Below, in pieces: positions 1 through 11,300 of a stretch of DNA of 64,000 bases; positions within the stretch are counted from its first letter, which is position 1; every line of letters starts with the position of its first letter. Below the pieces are notes generated by a model. It was given only the letters and a program-made list of their open reading frames with translations, was not told the DNA's origin and made no database searches. This DNA is from Oopsacas minuta (lineage: Eukaryota > Porifera > Hexactinellida > Lyssacinosida > Leucopsacidae). The DNA lies in NCBI GenBank assembly GCA_024704765.1, contig JAKMXF010000110.1, positions 310,001-374,000 of the forward strand. Reading direction: 5' to 3'. The translations under genes and the position numbers were made by a program.

Positions 1-198
1 ATGTAAGTGCTGTAGGTTAGTATTAGTTATCAATTTGGTAATTTGGTAATTCAATGTATCTTCTTCAAAGTTATGGCATCAATATCTGTAACTCCACAAA
101 CCGTTGCAATGGATTGACCGAAAATATTTTAACAAATTGACCTTTTATCAACAATGTATAATACCTCATAAATTCTAAGGTATGCTTGTCAATGCTAG

Positions 199-1156
199 AC
201 GAATGGACTGGAGATATGGATCTGGAAGATATCGTTATGGGACTACTATTCTTAATGCAGAATCCACAAATTGATGATCCCCTGAATCTAAATTTTAGAG
301 GAGATGAAAAGTACCCAGATTTTGTCCGTAAGGTATGTACATAGCTGATGATTTAAAATTTTAATTAATGTATTCTATGAACAGTAAAATGTAAATACTG
401 CTTACGCAGTATTTACTTATACCTCATTTTTCATAGATTCATATTTTATTCTTACAAGCAATTTACTTTTTGCTTGTACAATTTGATCAGATGTTTGATT
501 GTAAAATTTCTAAGACAAGTTGTACTTCGGATCATTCTAGGCTCAATTAATTACAATCGCCCGATCTGTAAATTTTTGTCAAAAATTATCCTATTTGTGT
601 AACAGGAAAATTAGAGATCTAAATTTGAGTTATTAATTGGTTAGTTTGCTTCTGGCTGACTTTCAATCAGATGACTAATAATATGTTTGCTAATCCAAAT
701 TAAATATATTTCGTCTTGTATAGATTACCGTATGCGCTAACAATGATTTGTCAGTTTCATTATAATAATGATGTCATCACATAATTAATTATAATATTAA
801 CATTCCAGGTACGCAAGTCCCTAAAGGGACAACTCAAAGATTCATCTGGTCATGTTTTCGAACGAAATTGGCACAAACCAGAGAATTCTACTCCTTCAGA
901 TTCTGAGAGCGAAGAACTTGTTTCGTTCTCACCTACTTCACTCCCTTCAACTCCAATTATGTTTGACAATTCTGGTGAATATCGTGCTATTGATAGCTCT
1001 AGACACGGACATGATTCAAATAATTTACTGGATTATGATGGAAGAAATGCTGCAACTGTCACGTTAAATACCGCAATAAATATTGCTATCCTTGGAGTGG
1101 TAACTGTGTGTGTCTCAACTTTCATAATTTATAAATGTTTAAAGAAAGGTTTGTAA
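199..1156 (+). CDS. Tail-anchored E2/UBC-like protein, 3' end only
   Basis: Two exons, 199-332 and 809-1156, join in phase; upstream exons lie outside the window. Exon 1 encodes a stretch starting DEWTGDMDLEDIVMGLLFL and continuing to NPQIDDPLN. This is the pattern of the C-terminal helices of ubiquitin-conjugating (UBC) folds, where a tryptophan, a hydrophobic helix and NPDDPLN-like residues recur. The second exon is polar and Ser/Glu-rich, then ends in one hydrophobic segment (about 20 residues, from TAINIAILGVV) followed by a short basic tail, KCLKKGL. This is the arrangement of a tail-anchored membrane protein. The catalytic cysteine region would be upstream and cannot be seen, so an active E2 and an inactive variant (UEV) are both possible. 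It does not look like UBE2J. Membership of the UBC fold is inference from a short stretch. Confidence 0.6.
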
Positions 1157-2310
1157 TTGATTTCCAATATCAGAATTGAAATTGGACAATTCAATTTCTT
1201 AGAATTTATTTGATTAGTGAATTTTACAAAATCTCTTACGTTATGTTTTTATTGTTTAATGGAATAAGCTTGTATATATGAAATGTCCAGCCGACCGGCT
1301 GGGATTGCAGTCGTAGTTGGGCTTGTGGATCATTTTCATACCAAAATGCTAGACTTTAATGAAAACTTCTTTTATCACATGATTTATTTGTTGGTTCATG
1401 TTTTCTCTTTAGTGGAGTTTATATAGGGAGATGCCCTAATAAACATAAAATTCCTGCAGTCTACTCTTAGTCGTAGGTATATAAATCCACCTTGTTTTGT
1501 GAAATCTAACATTGTGCACTAATTTCGATCTTTTTGGCCATAACAGGTAGAAATGGTTCCCTTCTGAGCTAATATTACTCGATACGTAATAGATTATTGT
1601 CCATATAGAAAATGATATCATCAGAATTCCAAATATGCTCCTACATTGACTTAATGAACCTCTTACGATATACATAATTATATATTTCTTTTGTGATATT
1701 TAATTACATGCATTGAGGGTATAGTCTAATGATATTCAACATTATTGACATTCTATTCTAGTCAGGTTTGTTGAACTAACGGGAAATACATTTGTTCCAT
1801 TCCATAATTGGATTAAATAAGTACGTACATCATGTTGGAGGGATTAATTAATGAGTAGCTGAACACAATTCTTGAACTTTACCTTATCGCGAAAGTATAA
1901 AATTTCGTGAAACTTTAAATATTTAACCAGCTGGAACAGACCACATGCTTAAACATTTTTCTGTACTCATAATTCTATGAAAGTATATTTCAACATAACA
2001 ACATTGACATTATCTACAACTAAATATATGTATATTGACTAGCCTCAGCATGTAAATCTCGGGCCCGAATTTTACATTTTAATGAATGAACCACTACATT
2101 CGGCTATCGTTATCCACAATTTTTAACACCATGAGAAATCAAATTTCTTACCTGGATCGTCCAAGTTGTTAGAGTTCAGCACCCCTGAATTAAGGTATCA
2201 CCATTGGTAAGCTTTTTGTTGATTTCTGATTTAATATTATAACTTTAATTGTATATACAAAAGAATAGAGAATGTGCTGTCTTATTATTTATGCGTGTAT
2301 AAATTTTTCT
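1157..2310. other. Intergenic, convergent gene ends
   Basis: AT-rich sequence between the 3' ends of two convergent genes. I see no convincing coding exon, RNA gene or inverted repeat here. Confidence 0.5.
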
Positions 2311-4176
2311 TTAAAAAGGCCCTATTTCTCCACGTCCTGGGAATTGCTTCAGATTGACAAGATCATCTTCGTTAATCTTTTCATAATCGTGTATACTCTT
2401 CCTTGTGCGTGCGATTATGTTTGATCTAAATATGTCATCTTCCGCTCTTTTGGATAAGTAATCGTATTGATGTTGTTTCATATCTTCGTCCGGGGGTGTA
2501 TTCATGTCGTTCTTTGAGGGAGATAATGATTCGGGGGAGGATCGGTATTGGTTGTTACATTTTGGGGAAGTACTAGGGAAATGCGTCAGGGTATCGTAGT
2601 CTTCTAAGCCTTTAATTGAGTTTTTCACGAATTTTCCATAGTTTGATTCCTCATTTGCTTTTGTTGATCCGTTAGACTCATCTGAATCTTCTATCCGCAT
2701 TAACGTTATACTGTCATAGTAGGTTGAATGTTGTCGGTTCGGTTGATTATCAGACTCTTTTCGCTCCAATTCTGAATAAAATACGGAATTATTTTGTTCA
2801 CTAAGGGAGCCTTGACCTGACATGACGCTATGTGGGGCATTACGATCCAACTCGCCTTCAATGCTTTCATACAGATTATTCTCATGTATTGAATAGTCAT
2901 CACTACTGCTGTTTGATTCGCTAGTGTCACGCTTTTTGGATTGACTACTGCTTGAAACTTCTGGACTACTCAAGGTTGAGAGTTCATTCAGATTGTAGAT
3001 GGAATTCTCGTGTATTTCAGATGTATCTGATGAATCGTGACGATGAGTTGGAGAAGAATCAAACTCATCGACTGGACTAAGGGAGTCTTCCAATGTTCGT
3101 CTGTTCATGTCATTAATTATTACACTAAGAATTGGTTTGAGTTCGGAAGCATATTGATTAGGTTTTGTCGATTCAATTACACGTTTATCAGTATTATTTT
3201 GTGAGACAGTAGTGCTTATTATAGGAGGATGGAATGGGGAAGATTCAGGTCCATTAGAAACTGCCCTCCTTCTCTTAGTGTTTTTCGGTGAAAAATCGAA
3301 TGATCTTTGTACGCGTGCGGAATTTGGTGGGGTTACGTCACTGAGACTACCATGATAAGAGTTCTTCTTTAATTGAGCGTAATGCTTTGGTCGAGGGTAA
3401 CTCTCCTTCATGACGTCACTACTATTGCGTTTATTTAGTACGTTTCTATCCATCGTTAGAGCCTCGTATCCAAGATCAACATTTCCAGGGACTGTATCTA
3501 ATTCATTATGCGATTTCCCACGTTTTAATACAGGAGGCGGTTGTCTCTGTGTAATGACATCATTTGGAGTTGAGGGTAGAGGGATTAGAGAGCGTTTGCT
3601 TGTGGATATCTCAAGAGGGTGTTCTGGATGTGGACCACTACTATTCGATGCTTTTACTTGTGCGAGGATGCTTTTTTCGGCATCTGAGTAACTTCTCTGC
3701 AGGAACTGATCTGAGTTAGATTCTATATGTTGTAAATGTGGAGGTAATGGTAATGCCATTTCCCTATGGCTATGTTTTGTAGTGCGTGGATTAGCGAATA
3801 CTACAGATTCTTGTGGGTGTGAATTTGACTGTATTGTGGCATTTAGGTTAGGACTGAATAAAGACGAATCGCTGTCTTTGTCGGATTCGGCTCTCTGAGT
3901 AGAACATGAATTTGTGGCATTTGAATTTACTAAACCTTTTTCTATGTCAGATGATTTATCTTTGAAACATGGATCATTGTCATTAAATTTTGGCTGATTT
4001 TTTGGACTATTCTTATTTCTTGGTTGTATTTTCATTCCGTTTTCTGCCCCTTCAATTTGGAAACTATTACTCTTTCTCATCGGGGTCTGGACATCATACT
4101 TATTACGTACACAGAGAAATGTGAGAAAGGTCAATGTAGAAAATGCCGCGATCGTTATCAGGAAAATTTCAATCAT
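2311..4176 (-). CDS. Membrane-anchored protein with multiple YxxL/I motifs
   Basis: A single-exon gene of 621 residues. I do not recognise the family. Residues 1-22 form one hydrophobic segment (MIEIFLITIAAFSTLTF, then LTFLC) followed by Arg and Lys, as expected of an N-terminal signal anchor with a very short outer part and a long cytoplasmic tail. The rest is Ser/Asn/Pro-rich and probably disordered. It carries seven tyrosine motifs of the form YxxL/I, at about Y237, Y436, Y467, Y487, Y527, Y571 and Y598 (for example YEAL, YESI, YSEL, YDSI, YDTL, YDYL). These could be SH2-docking or endocytic sorting sites. Spacing is 20 residues or more, so these are not canonical ITAM pairs. The long open frame and the sensible start make coding status likely; function is not known. 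Confidence 0.75.
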   Translation of the reverse strand: MIEIFLITIAAFSTLTFLTFLCVRNKYDVQTPMRKSNSFQIEGAENGMKIQPRNKNSPKNQPKFNDNDPCFKDKSSDIEKGLVNSNATNSCSTQRAESDKDSDSSLFSPNLNATIQSNSHPQESVVFANPRTTKHSHREMALPLPPHLQHIESNSDQFLQRSYSDAEKSILAQVKASNSSGPHPEHPLEISTSKRSLIPLPSTPNDVITQRQPPPVLKRGKSHNELDTVPGNVDLGYEALTMDRNVLNKRNSSDVMKESYPRPKHYAQLKKNSYHGSLSDVTPPNSARVQRSFDFSPKNTKRRRAVSNGPESSPFHPPIISTTVSQNNTDKRVIESTKPNQYASELKPILSVIINDMNRRTLEDSLSPVDEFDSSPTHRHDSSDTSEIHENSIYNLNELSTLSSPEVSSSSQSKKRDTSESNSSSDDYSIHENNLYESIEGELDRNAPHSVMSGQGSLSEQNNSVFYSELERKESDNQPNRQHSTYYDSITLMRIEDSDESNGSTKANEESNYGKFVKNSIKGLEDYDTLTHFPSTSPKCNNQYRSSPESLSPSKNDMNTPPDEDMKQHQYDYLSKRAEDDIFRSNIIARTRKSIHDYEKINEDDLVNLKQFPGRGEIGPF

Positions 4177-5224
4177 TTTTTTGGAATAAGTTTTGGATTG
4201 TTATACGAATTTATCGTATTTATACTTTTATTACGATTTAGCTTTGATTCAAATAGTCAGTCATTTGTATTTATATCGGTCAAATGGATTAGGTTACCAG
4301 CTTACACACTATCAAACCAAGTTGTACTGTTAAACTCTAGCATTACATGGATAGACAGACCATCCTGAGGATGTCTACGGGGATTTAATGAGGTGTGTGT
4401 TGGCAAACAGATTGTAAGCCATAAGCTTGGCCTGGACTTTGTGTACAATGTTGGAATTTCGCTTGATAATACTGAATACTTGTTGTTACATCGCCCTTAT
4501 TTGCAGCTGAGCTGCTCTAGTAACCTAATTTCAATTAAGAAATTACAGTTAACTCCACTATATTTGACTAATTCATTGTAGGCCATTATATTCTCGAAGT
4601 AATTTTTCTAACCAGTGGCTCTCGTTTATCAGGGAGGGTGACTTGTAGTCCTGATCAATTAACTCGCTAATATTATATTTTCTCTCATAGATTTACATAT
4701 GGAAATTTCATATGCTACTATATAATACAGTTTGTAAAATAGCCGACTAACGAATAAAAGGAGACGCCAGTTTTATAAATCTCATAAAAGTAAGATCAAA
4801 CCCCAAAATTTTATGGATTAAACTTTTAAGGTTAATAATTATTTAGTAGCACCGGTACATACACTGACACAAATCTTTGCCGAAACATTTATTTAGTTAA
4901 TAAGCATATTAAAACTGTTACTCTATAGATAGCATTCGTTGCGCCAGGTTAATTACGGATACATTTTCCTTTTACAACCTTTGTACTATATTCAGCGAAT
5001 ACATTATCGAATTATCAACCAATTTCGTAATTAAACACTTAAATCAAAACCATTCAGCTTGTTCTCGAAAATGAATACTACAGCTGTCTGTTAAATTACA
5101 CAGAATTATATTACCTATTAACATTCACCTCATTATTAATTAATAAATATACATATAATAGTTACAATTATGGTTAATTTATAAATTCAATTAAAACACT
5201 AGTACCATGGGAAATACATACAAT

Positions 5225-5345
5225 GGACTCAGCAAAATAGGGAGGAGGGGAATCGGAACCTGGCCATATTGACCTGATTAAGCGAAATAAAGGTGTTGGC
5301 CCGATTAATTCTGACCTTATTGAGCAGAGTCTACCGTATTTGAAT
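5225..5345. mobile_element. MITE-like element, family G copy 1
   Basis: Contains a block reading roughly TGGCC..TTGACC...AAAGGTGTTGGCCCGATT...GAGCAGAGTCTACCGTA. It resembles 30173-30313 (shared AAAGGTGTTGGC and a terminal GAGTC.AC.GTA). No coding capacity. Confidence 0.45.
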
Positions 5346-5825
5346 CCAGAATTTAGAATCATCTGAATGATACTGCATTAAGATTAATGAGGAAATTATT
5401 ATACTAATTACATAGCAAATACACGTACAATCAAGTTATATCGAAACCTAAGGGACCACAAATTAAATTGTATATTACCGGAGTTCGATATAACGAGAGT
5501 TGACTGTAGTAATTATATTGTTATCTCTATGCTGTATCATTATTATCGATAATTAGCATTTAAACGTACACTACAAAGTGGATTAGAATTGACATCTAGT
5601 TTATAATTTGAAGCTATTAGTATTTTGTGTCATGATAGTTGCATTTTATTTATCCTCCAAAGTTTAAAACGTAACAGTGGTAGTGTTTAAAGTATGGTAA
5701 CATGGGCTATTATATATAGATTATTGGATTTCTGATTCTTAATCACCACATTATTTAATAATACTGTTGTTGTATGACTTCCAATCATAGTTTGTCAATT
5801 TACGGTTAAAAATATGTAAAATGTA

Positions 5826-5925
5826 TACAGTGTGATCTTCACAAACGAGGTGCCATATACTCGTACGCCGAAAATGCTACCCCGTCCTTTTCTGCGAAAT
5901 TCCCATTTGTGGAGTTCACACTGTA
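5826..5925. mobile_element. MITE, family B (CACAAACG inverted repeat)
   Basis: A 100-bp element beginning TACAGTGTGATCTTCACAAA and ending in the inverted complement TTTGTGGAGTTCACACTGTA. Ends fall at TA. Related copies lie at 32185, 38823, 39326, 48325 and (partial) 57358. Confidence 0.7.
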
Positions 5926-7036
5926 TATCAATAATTTTAGATAATATAATCCTTTAACTTGTTGCATGTAATATATATCTTTAGGTAAAATATCAGAATA
6001 CCTGTACAATACTTTAATAAAATCTTAACATATTCTCATTCATTCCAAGCTTTATTTCATGCAACAATAAATAGATGATTAATTATACTACGCCTCGTAT
6101 CAAGTCATTACATTAGTTGTCATTTGATTTCAGAGAATATTCTGATTCTTTTAGATAAATATACAGTTACACTTTAACCTCCTTACCCTCCCTGTTAATA
6201 TGTAATACTAGGTTAATCTAGTGTTGATTTAAGTTTATTGTATTTTTACAAAACATGATCAAAGTAAGTTTACTCAAATTAATTTATCACTTCTCCTCCA
6301 AGGCCTGGTTCACCTGGATCACGTAATTAACTCAATTTATGTAGCATGAATAAAGCATTATAATTACGATTATCTAATAATACTATGTGGTTAACCTTGC
6401 TCCTACCCTTGATTAAAATGGGCGAAAACAATTACTACATTATAATTGAGGTCTTAATTAAGTTCAAACTTCAAATAGTTGCAATAATTTTGTGTGTTTC
6501 TTTCCTCCATTCATTTGTAGCCTACTTTGACCTAAGTAATTATCATTTCGCTCCTTATTAGACAAGTAATCTTACCAACTTTTTTATGCGATTACAACTT
6601 GATCCAAACATGAACGTATATGTAACGTTATTCTTTATTATTTAGAATCAATATTAATTATTCAAATTCTAAACCTCAATTCAGAACTTATACCAAATTA
6701 TGTAAAATGGGAACTCAACTAGTTTCTAACGAACTTTGCTTTTCAGAGAAATCAGCTTAATTTCTTTTGTTATACAATCCACCTCAGAAACAGCTGTGAT
6801 ATAAAAATGCTGTTTAATTTGGAATTTGGTTATGACTTGCTAGATCATTTGTAGGTTATTTTCTAGAATATTTCATATGTTCATGTAAGAAATGGGTGGG
6901 TCAAGTGATGCTATTGACTTGATTATCTTATTGCAGGTGTTCTCAATCATTTCACATCGCACCACGATTTAAAAAAATGAAAATATAATTTTTGCAATTT
7001 TCAATTTTTCTGGCTATTTCGGTTGTAATATGGAAA

Positions 7037-7107
7037 TACAGTAAACTCCCGTTATAACGAAATGAAACCGGGTTCCAGAGCACTTCGTTATAACCAGAGT
7101 TTACTGT
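7037..7107. mobile_element. Short palindromic MITE, pogo/Tc1-like ends
   Basis: A 71-bp near-perfect inverted repeat. The left arm is TACAGTAAACTCCCGTTATA and the right arm is its complement, ending GAGTTTACTGT. The ends resemble those of family A but there is almost no internal sequence. Confidence 0.7.
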
Positions 7108-7210
7108 GTTCGAAGTATTATTATGAACATGAACACTATGTAAATATGTATTTGTAATTATGAAGAAGGTAAAGGTATAATTTTGTCCTATATGTATGCA
7201 TCAAAGCACA

Positions 7211-7377
7211 TACAGTCGAAAGAGTTTTTTTCTGACTTATTGGTTTTTTCTAACCATAATTTGGTTCAAAATTGTTTTATTAGCAATTCCTAGTAAAAAT
7301 AATCGGTTTTCTCTGACTCGGGTTTTCTGACTATTTTCTATGCACAGAATTGGCCAGTAAAAACTGTTTCGACTGTA
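7211..7377. mobile_element. MITE, family F
   Basis: A 167-bp element starting TACAGTCGAAAGAGTTTTTT and ending AAAACTGTTTCGACTGTA, so the termini are inverted repeats at TA. No coding capacity, and only this copy was noticed. Confidence 0.6.
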
Positions 7378-8311
7378 CATCGATGTATTTGCTTATTGAA
7401 TAATAATATCACACTTACTCTCCTAGATATTACGCAATACTTCATTGAATTACAAGCAATATTATCCAATAATTATTCTGTTATTTCCTGAATACATTTC
7501 TTTTTTGTATATATGTGATCATCAAATATAACTTTGAAAGATAAAATTTTAAAAATATGCTATTACCAGTTTATACAATCTGTGTGTTTGTGCCAGGAAA
7601 TAGGCTGGCGTATACACAATGTATTGATTTGTTGGAAATTTCTTCAAAAGCTAAATGATTTCTCTAACCATATGCTCTAACATCTATAAAAGTAAGATAT
7701 ATGCAACGTAGTAATTGGGCCAAGCGATAGAAAAGCTATGCTAGCAATTTCTGAACACAAATTTTTATTTGCGTAAACTTCCATAAACACAATCTACCTA
7801 TTTATTATACACAATACATTTTGTTGTAAGATAATTGTTACATGGAGTATATGAACAACATACAATACTAGTGAGACGACTCATTCATGCCAAGTGAAGG
7901 AATGGCTGTACCGAATGTTGTTTTTTAGTGGGACATTTGGGTTTTTGTGTGACGCCGCATGTTAACTTGTTTGACATCCCTGGTCCCCAAAATTTGCACT
8001 TAGCGAGAATGATGATGTAACATTTTGCATAAAACAAATTCAGTGTGTATGGTGAATTTTCTTTGTAGTTCATAGTAACTCCAATGAACTTGTTTATTAA
8101 GTATCCTTAGTCGATTCAATATTTTTCAAGTAAATCATTCCTCAATGATTGCAATAAAATATATATCATAAATATTCTTATCAGATTTCGTATTAGTGAA
8201 TAGCCTTCTCACAACACTTAATATATTAACACTACTTACACCTAATTTCAAAGATGTAGGTTTAGCTTAATTTCAGAATAGCTTGATATTTTAATATATT
8301 TGGTAGCAACA

Positions 8312-11300
8312 ATGGCAGCAAAATACGATAATTTAATTACAACACAAGACCAAAGTTCTGATATAGAAGGAATTAACACACCTAACATTATATCAAATGA
8401 AAATCTTTATAAGGAGAGGCCAGGGATACGTAGCAATACATATGCTCCTGAGTCTGTAAGTGATAAGGATGACACAGGATGTAGAATGAGAAATAGTACT
8501 GTTAGAATACTCACTAAAACAGCATTTGAGTTGATTTCTGAAACTGATTGTAAAGGAGTAGAATGGAAGAGCGTAGATTTGGTTATGGTAGCTATACAGG
8601 AGTACTCAGCTGATGGGAAGGATGTTATTGTTAGGAAAGGTGAGTTTTAGATTTCTGATATCTTTCAATTACACTCATAACACTCATTATTTTCTCGCAT
8701 GCCTAATGGATTCTGGTGTAGTGGGTAAGACTTTAGTTTACAAAGTTTTGCAATTTACGTTTATTTAATTGAATTACAGCTATGTTCGCTTTATGCAATT
8801 CGTCTATTTGCTAAATTTATCTATTAGTTACTTTTTCCATGGACTTGAAGTGCATTTTGTATGGTAAATAATTCGCTTATTAGCAAGGAAAATTAATGCA
8901 AATACAATCTGCTAATAAGCGAACTCCATTGTATTAAAAGCGAGCGTGCAATAGACAAAGCAAAATAATATTGATTCTCCTACAGGTGGTACAATCATAA
9001 ATATATTATTAGTGATATATCTCCCTTTCTCATGTAGTTATGACAATGTTGAGGACGCATTAAAGACGATGTTATCCATAGTATTTAACTGTAGAAAAGT
9101 ATTAAAATAAGTTTAAACATAATTTCTAATTATATTTGCAAACTATCTTGTATAATTCATAGTCAACCTTGGAATGTATGCAAGCGGAAAGAGATTTGTT
9201 AAAACACATGAACGCATTTAGAGAAAGCATTTTCACTAAATAATTGCCGGTTTTGCTTATAATAGTTATACTAAGCTGAAACAATGTCGATATCATAATT
9301 ATGTGTCGCAAAAGTAGGCTAATTAATTTAATAGCAGTGCGTGTAGTCACCAGGTCAGTAAATAATCATTAGGGGACACTATTTCTCCAGAGAATTATGC
9401 ACAGTGATTTTGCTAATACATTTAGATCTACGATGTTATAATCTGAAATTGAATCTTCTTGGCCCATCTAAATTATTTCTAACAATTCAATAATTCCCCA
9501 GTGAAATCACATGCAGTCGTCTCTCGTTTTCAATCAGGGGCCAATTCATACTGCTTTTACGAGGTGTATCCATGGAATCTTGTAATAAGAACACCAACGG
9601 ACGGTCAAAGTTTCTTCGCTTTATTCGGAATTCGTATTAACCATGTTCGTACTAACGATGTTCTACTGTATTAGCTACATATAGTTTCGTATAGCCAACA
9701 AGACTTATATGTTCCCTCTGGAGTTGTATCTTCTATGATATTATATATCTTCATTTTACAATATTCTATTATTATTTAGATGACGTAATATATGTATCAG
9801 CTCAAAGTAAGTGTGGTACATGGTGTAAAGGTTTGAATCAATCTACTGGAGTTATAACTACCATCCCATACAATGTATTACAGAAAAGTAGGTTCAGATA
9901 TTTAATATAAATTATCCAATTTATTCAGACCCGAGTATTTTCGGGAATCACTTAAGTGGTTCTGAATCATTGTAATACTAAATAATTAGTATTATTGTAA
10001 TATCCCAGTTACCATTATTAATAATTAATCATAGTTTGTGCTCATAATTTTATTTCGTAATCTTAATGACAGGATATGTTGTAATCTGAATTTGCTTCTC
10101 CCTTATCATCCTAATAGAAGATATATGCTAAAATCTATAGGTATATAGCATAAGGTATGTTGGATTGAGAAGAGTTACATTAGACAATGTTTCTTACTTG
10201 TTTAACCATCCCTTTTCATTGTATGCTTAATATTTGGGCAGTGCAGTGTATAATCTTAATATTATGATATTTCCTTTTGTAACATTGAGTGAAAGCATTT
10301 TGAGTTCTCATATTGCTCAGGGCCTGTTTCCCCCCTTTTTACAATTTAATAATTGCATGGTAGGTTAAGTAAGATCCTATAGTACCCATAAGGTTTATTA
10401 GAATATGATATCATCATGAGTTAATATTTTGCAGACATGGGGCCTTGTCCAAATGGAGATGCTATTATCTAAACCCAGTTAAAAATATACATTATCCTCG
10501 ACTTCGTTAAATGAGATTGAACTTGGACTCCAGGAATACACATGCAGAGATGTAGTGATACAAAAGATCTCGTACTGTGGTTTATTAGAGAATTGAGATC
10601 ATTACAAAATCCAAGCGTAGTGTATGGAGTTAGATAATCTGAATCAGATCTCAAGACGTATTTAAGTTCAACTTAAAATTTGGTCAAATTGGAGAAACAT
10701 CGAGTTCTGTAGCTATTTCTAATGATAAGATCCTAATGTAGTACTAGCTGTTTCACGTGCACTACGTAGTTCACGTGTGTCCATATTTCCAATATTATAT
10801 TATTTTCTAAACACTATCGTAAGTTTACAAAATTTGACGTAAATCGATGAAAACAAATTCACCAAATAAATAAGGCCATTTTTAAACTGACCTTTTTCAT
10901 TTGGTGAATTTGAATCTGTTATTAATTTTTCATAAGTCAGTCATGCATAACACATTTATGAAAATAAAATATACATACCTGAGTATATCATAAACTATAA
11001 TTACTTACATATTATGAAATTTTGAGGGGTTTATTGAAAGTTTATAGGATCATGCGTATTTCATTTTTACTGTGAAACCTGCTTACTATATCTTGGTACT
11101 TTCAATCTGTGTGCCGTTTTAATAGAATGAAATTTTCCTATTACGTTATGCTATATATTATACCCAAGTAAAAATAATTGGGAATTATCAGTTTCAAATC
11201 TCCTTTGAAACCTTGTCTGTTCATAAGGTCGAAATAGGAACATTATACAATTTCAAGTCCTCTCGTGACGAGTCTAATATTTCATCTCTAAATTTGTAGA

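Larger units (their letters stand above)
4177..8311. other. Intergenic region with MITE-like inverted repeats
   Basis: About 4.1 kb with no supportable gene. It carries several short inverted-repeat elements listed separately (5225-5345, 5826-5925, 7037-7107, 7211-7377). It is also a shared upstream region: the gene at 2311-4176 points left and the p50RhoGAP gene points right. Confidence 0.5.

Noticed and set aside
2311-4176. True ITAM receptor
   Set aside because: YxxL/I spacing is 20 residues or more, not the 6-12 of ITAMs, and there is no extracellular domain.
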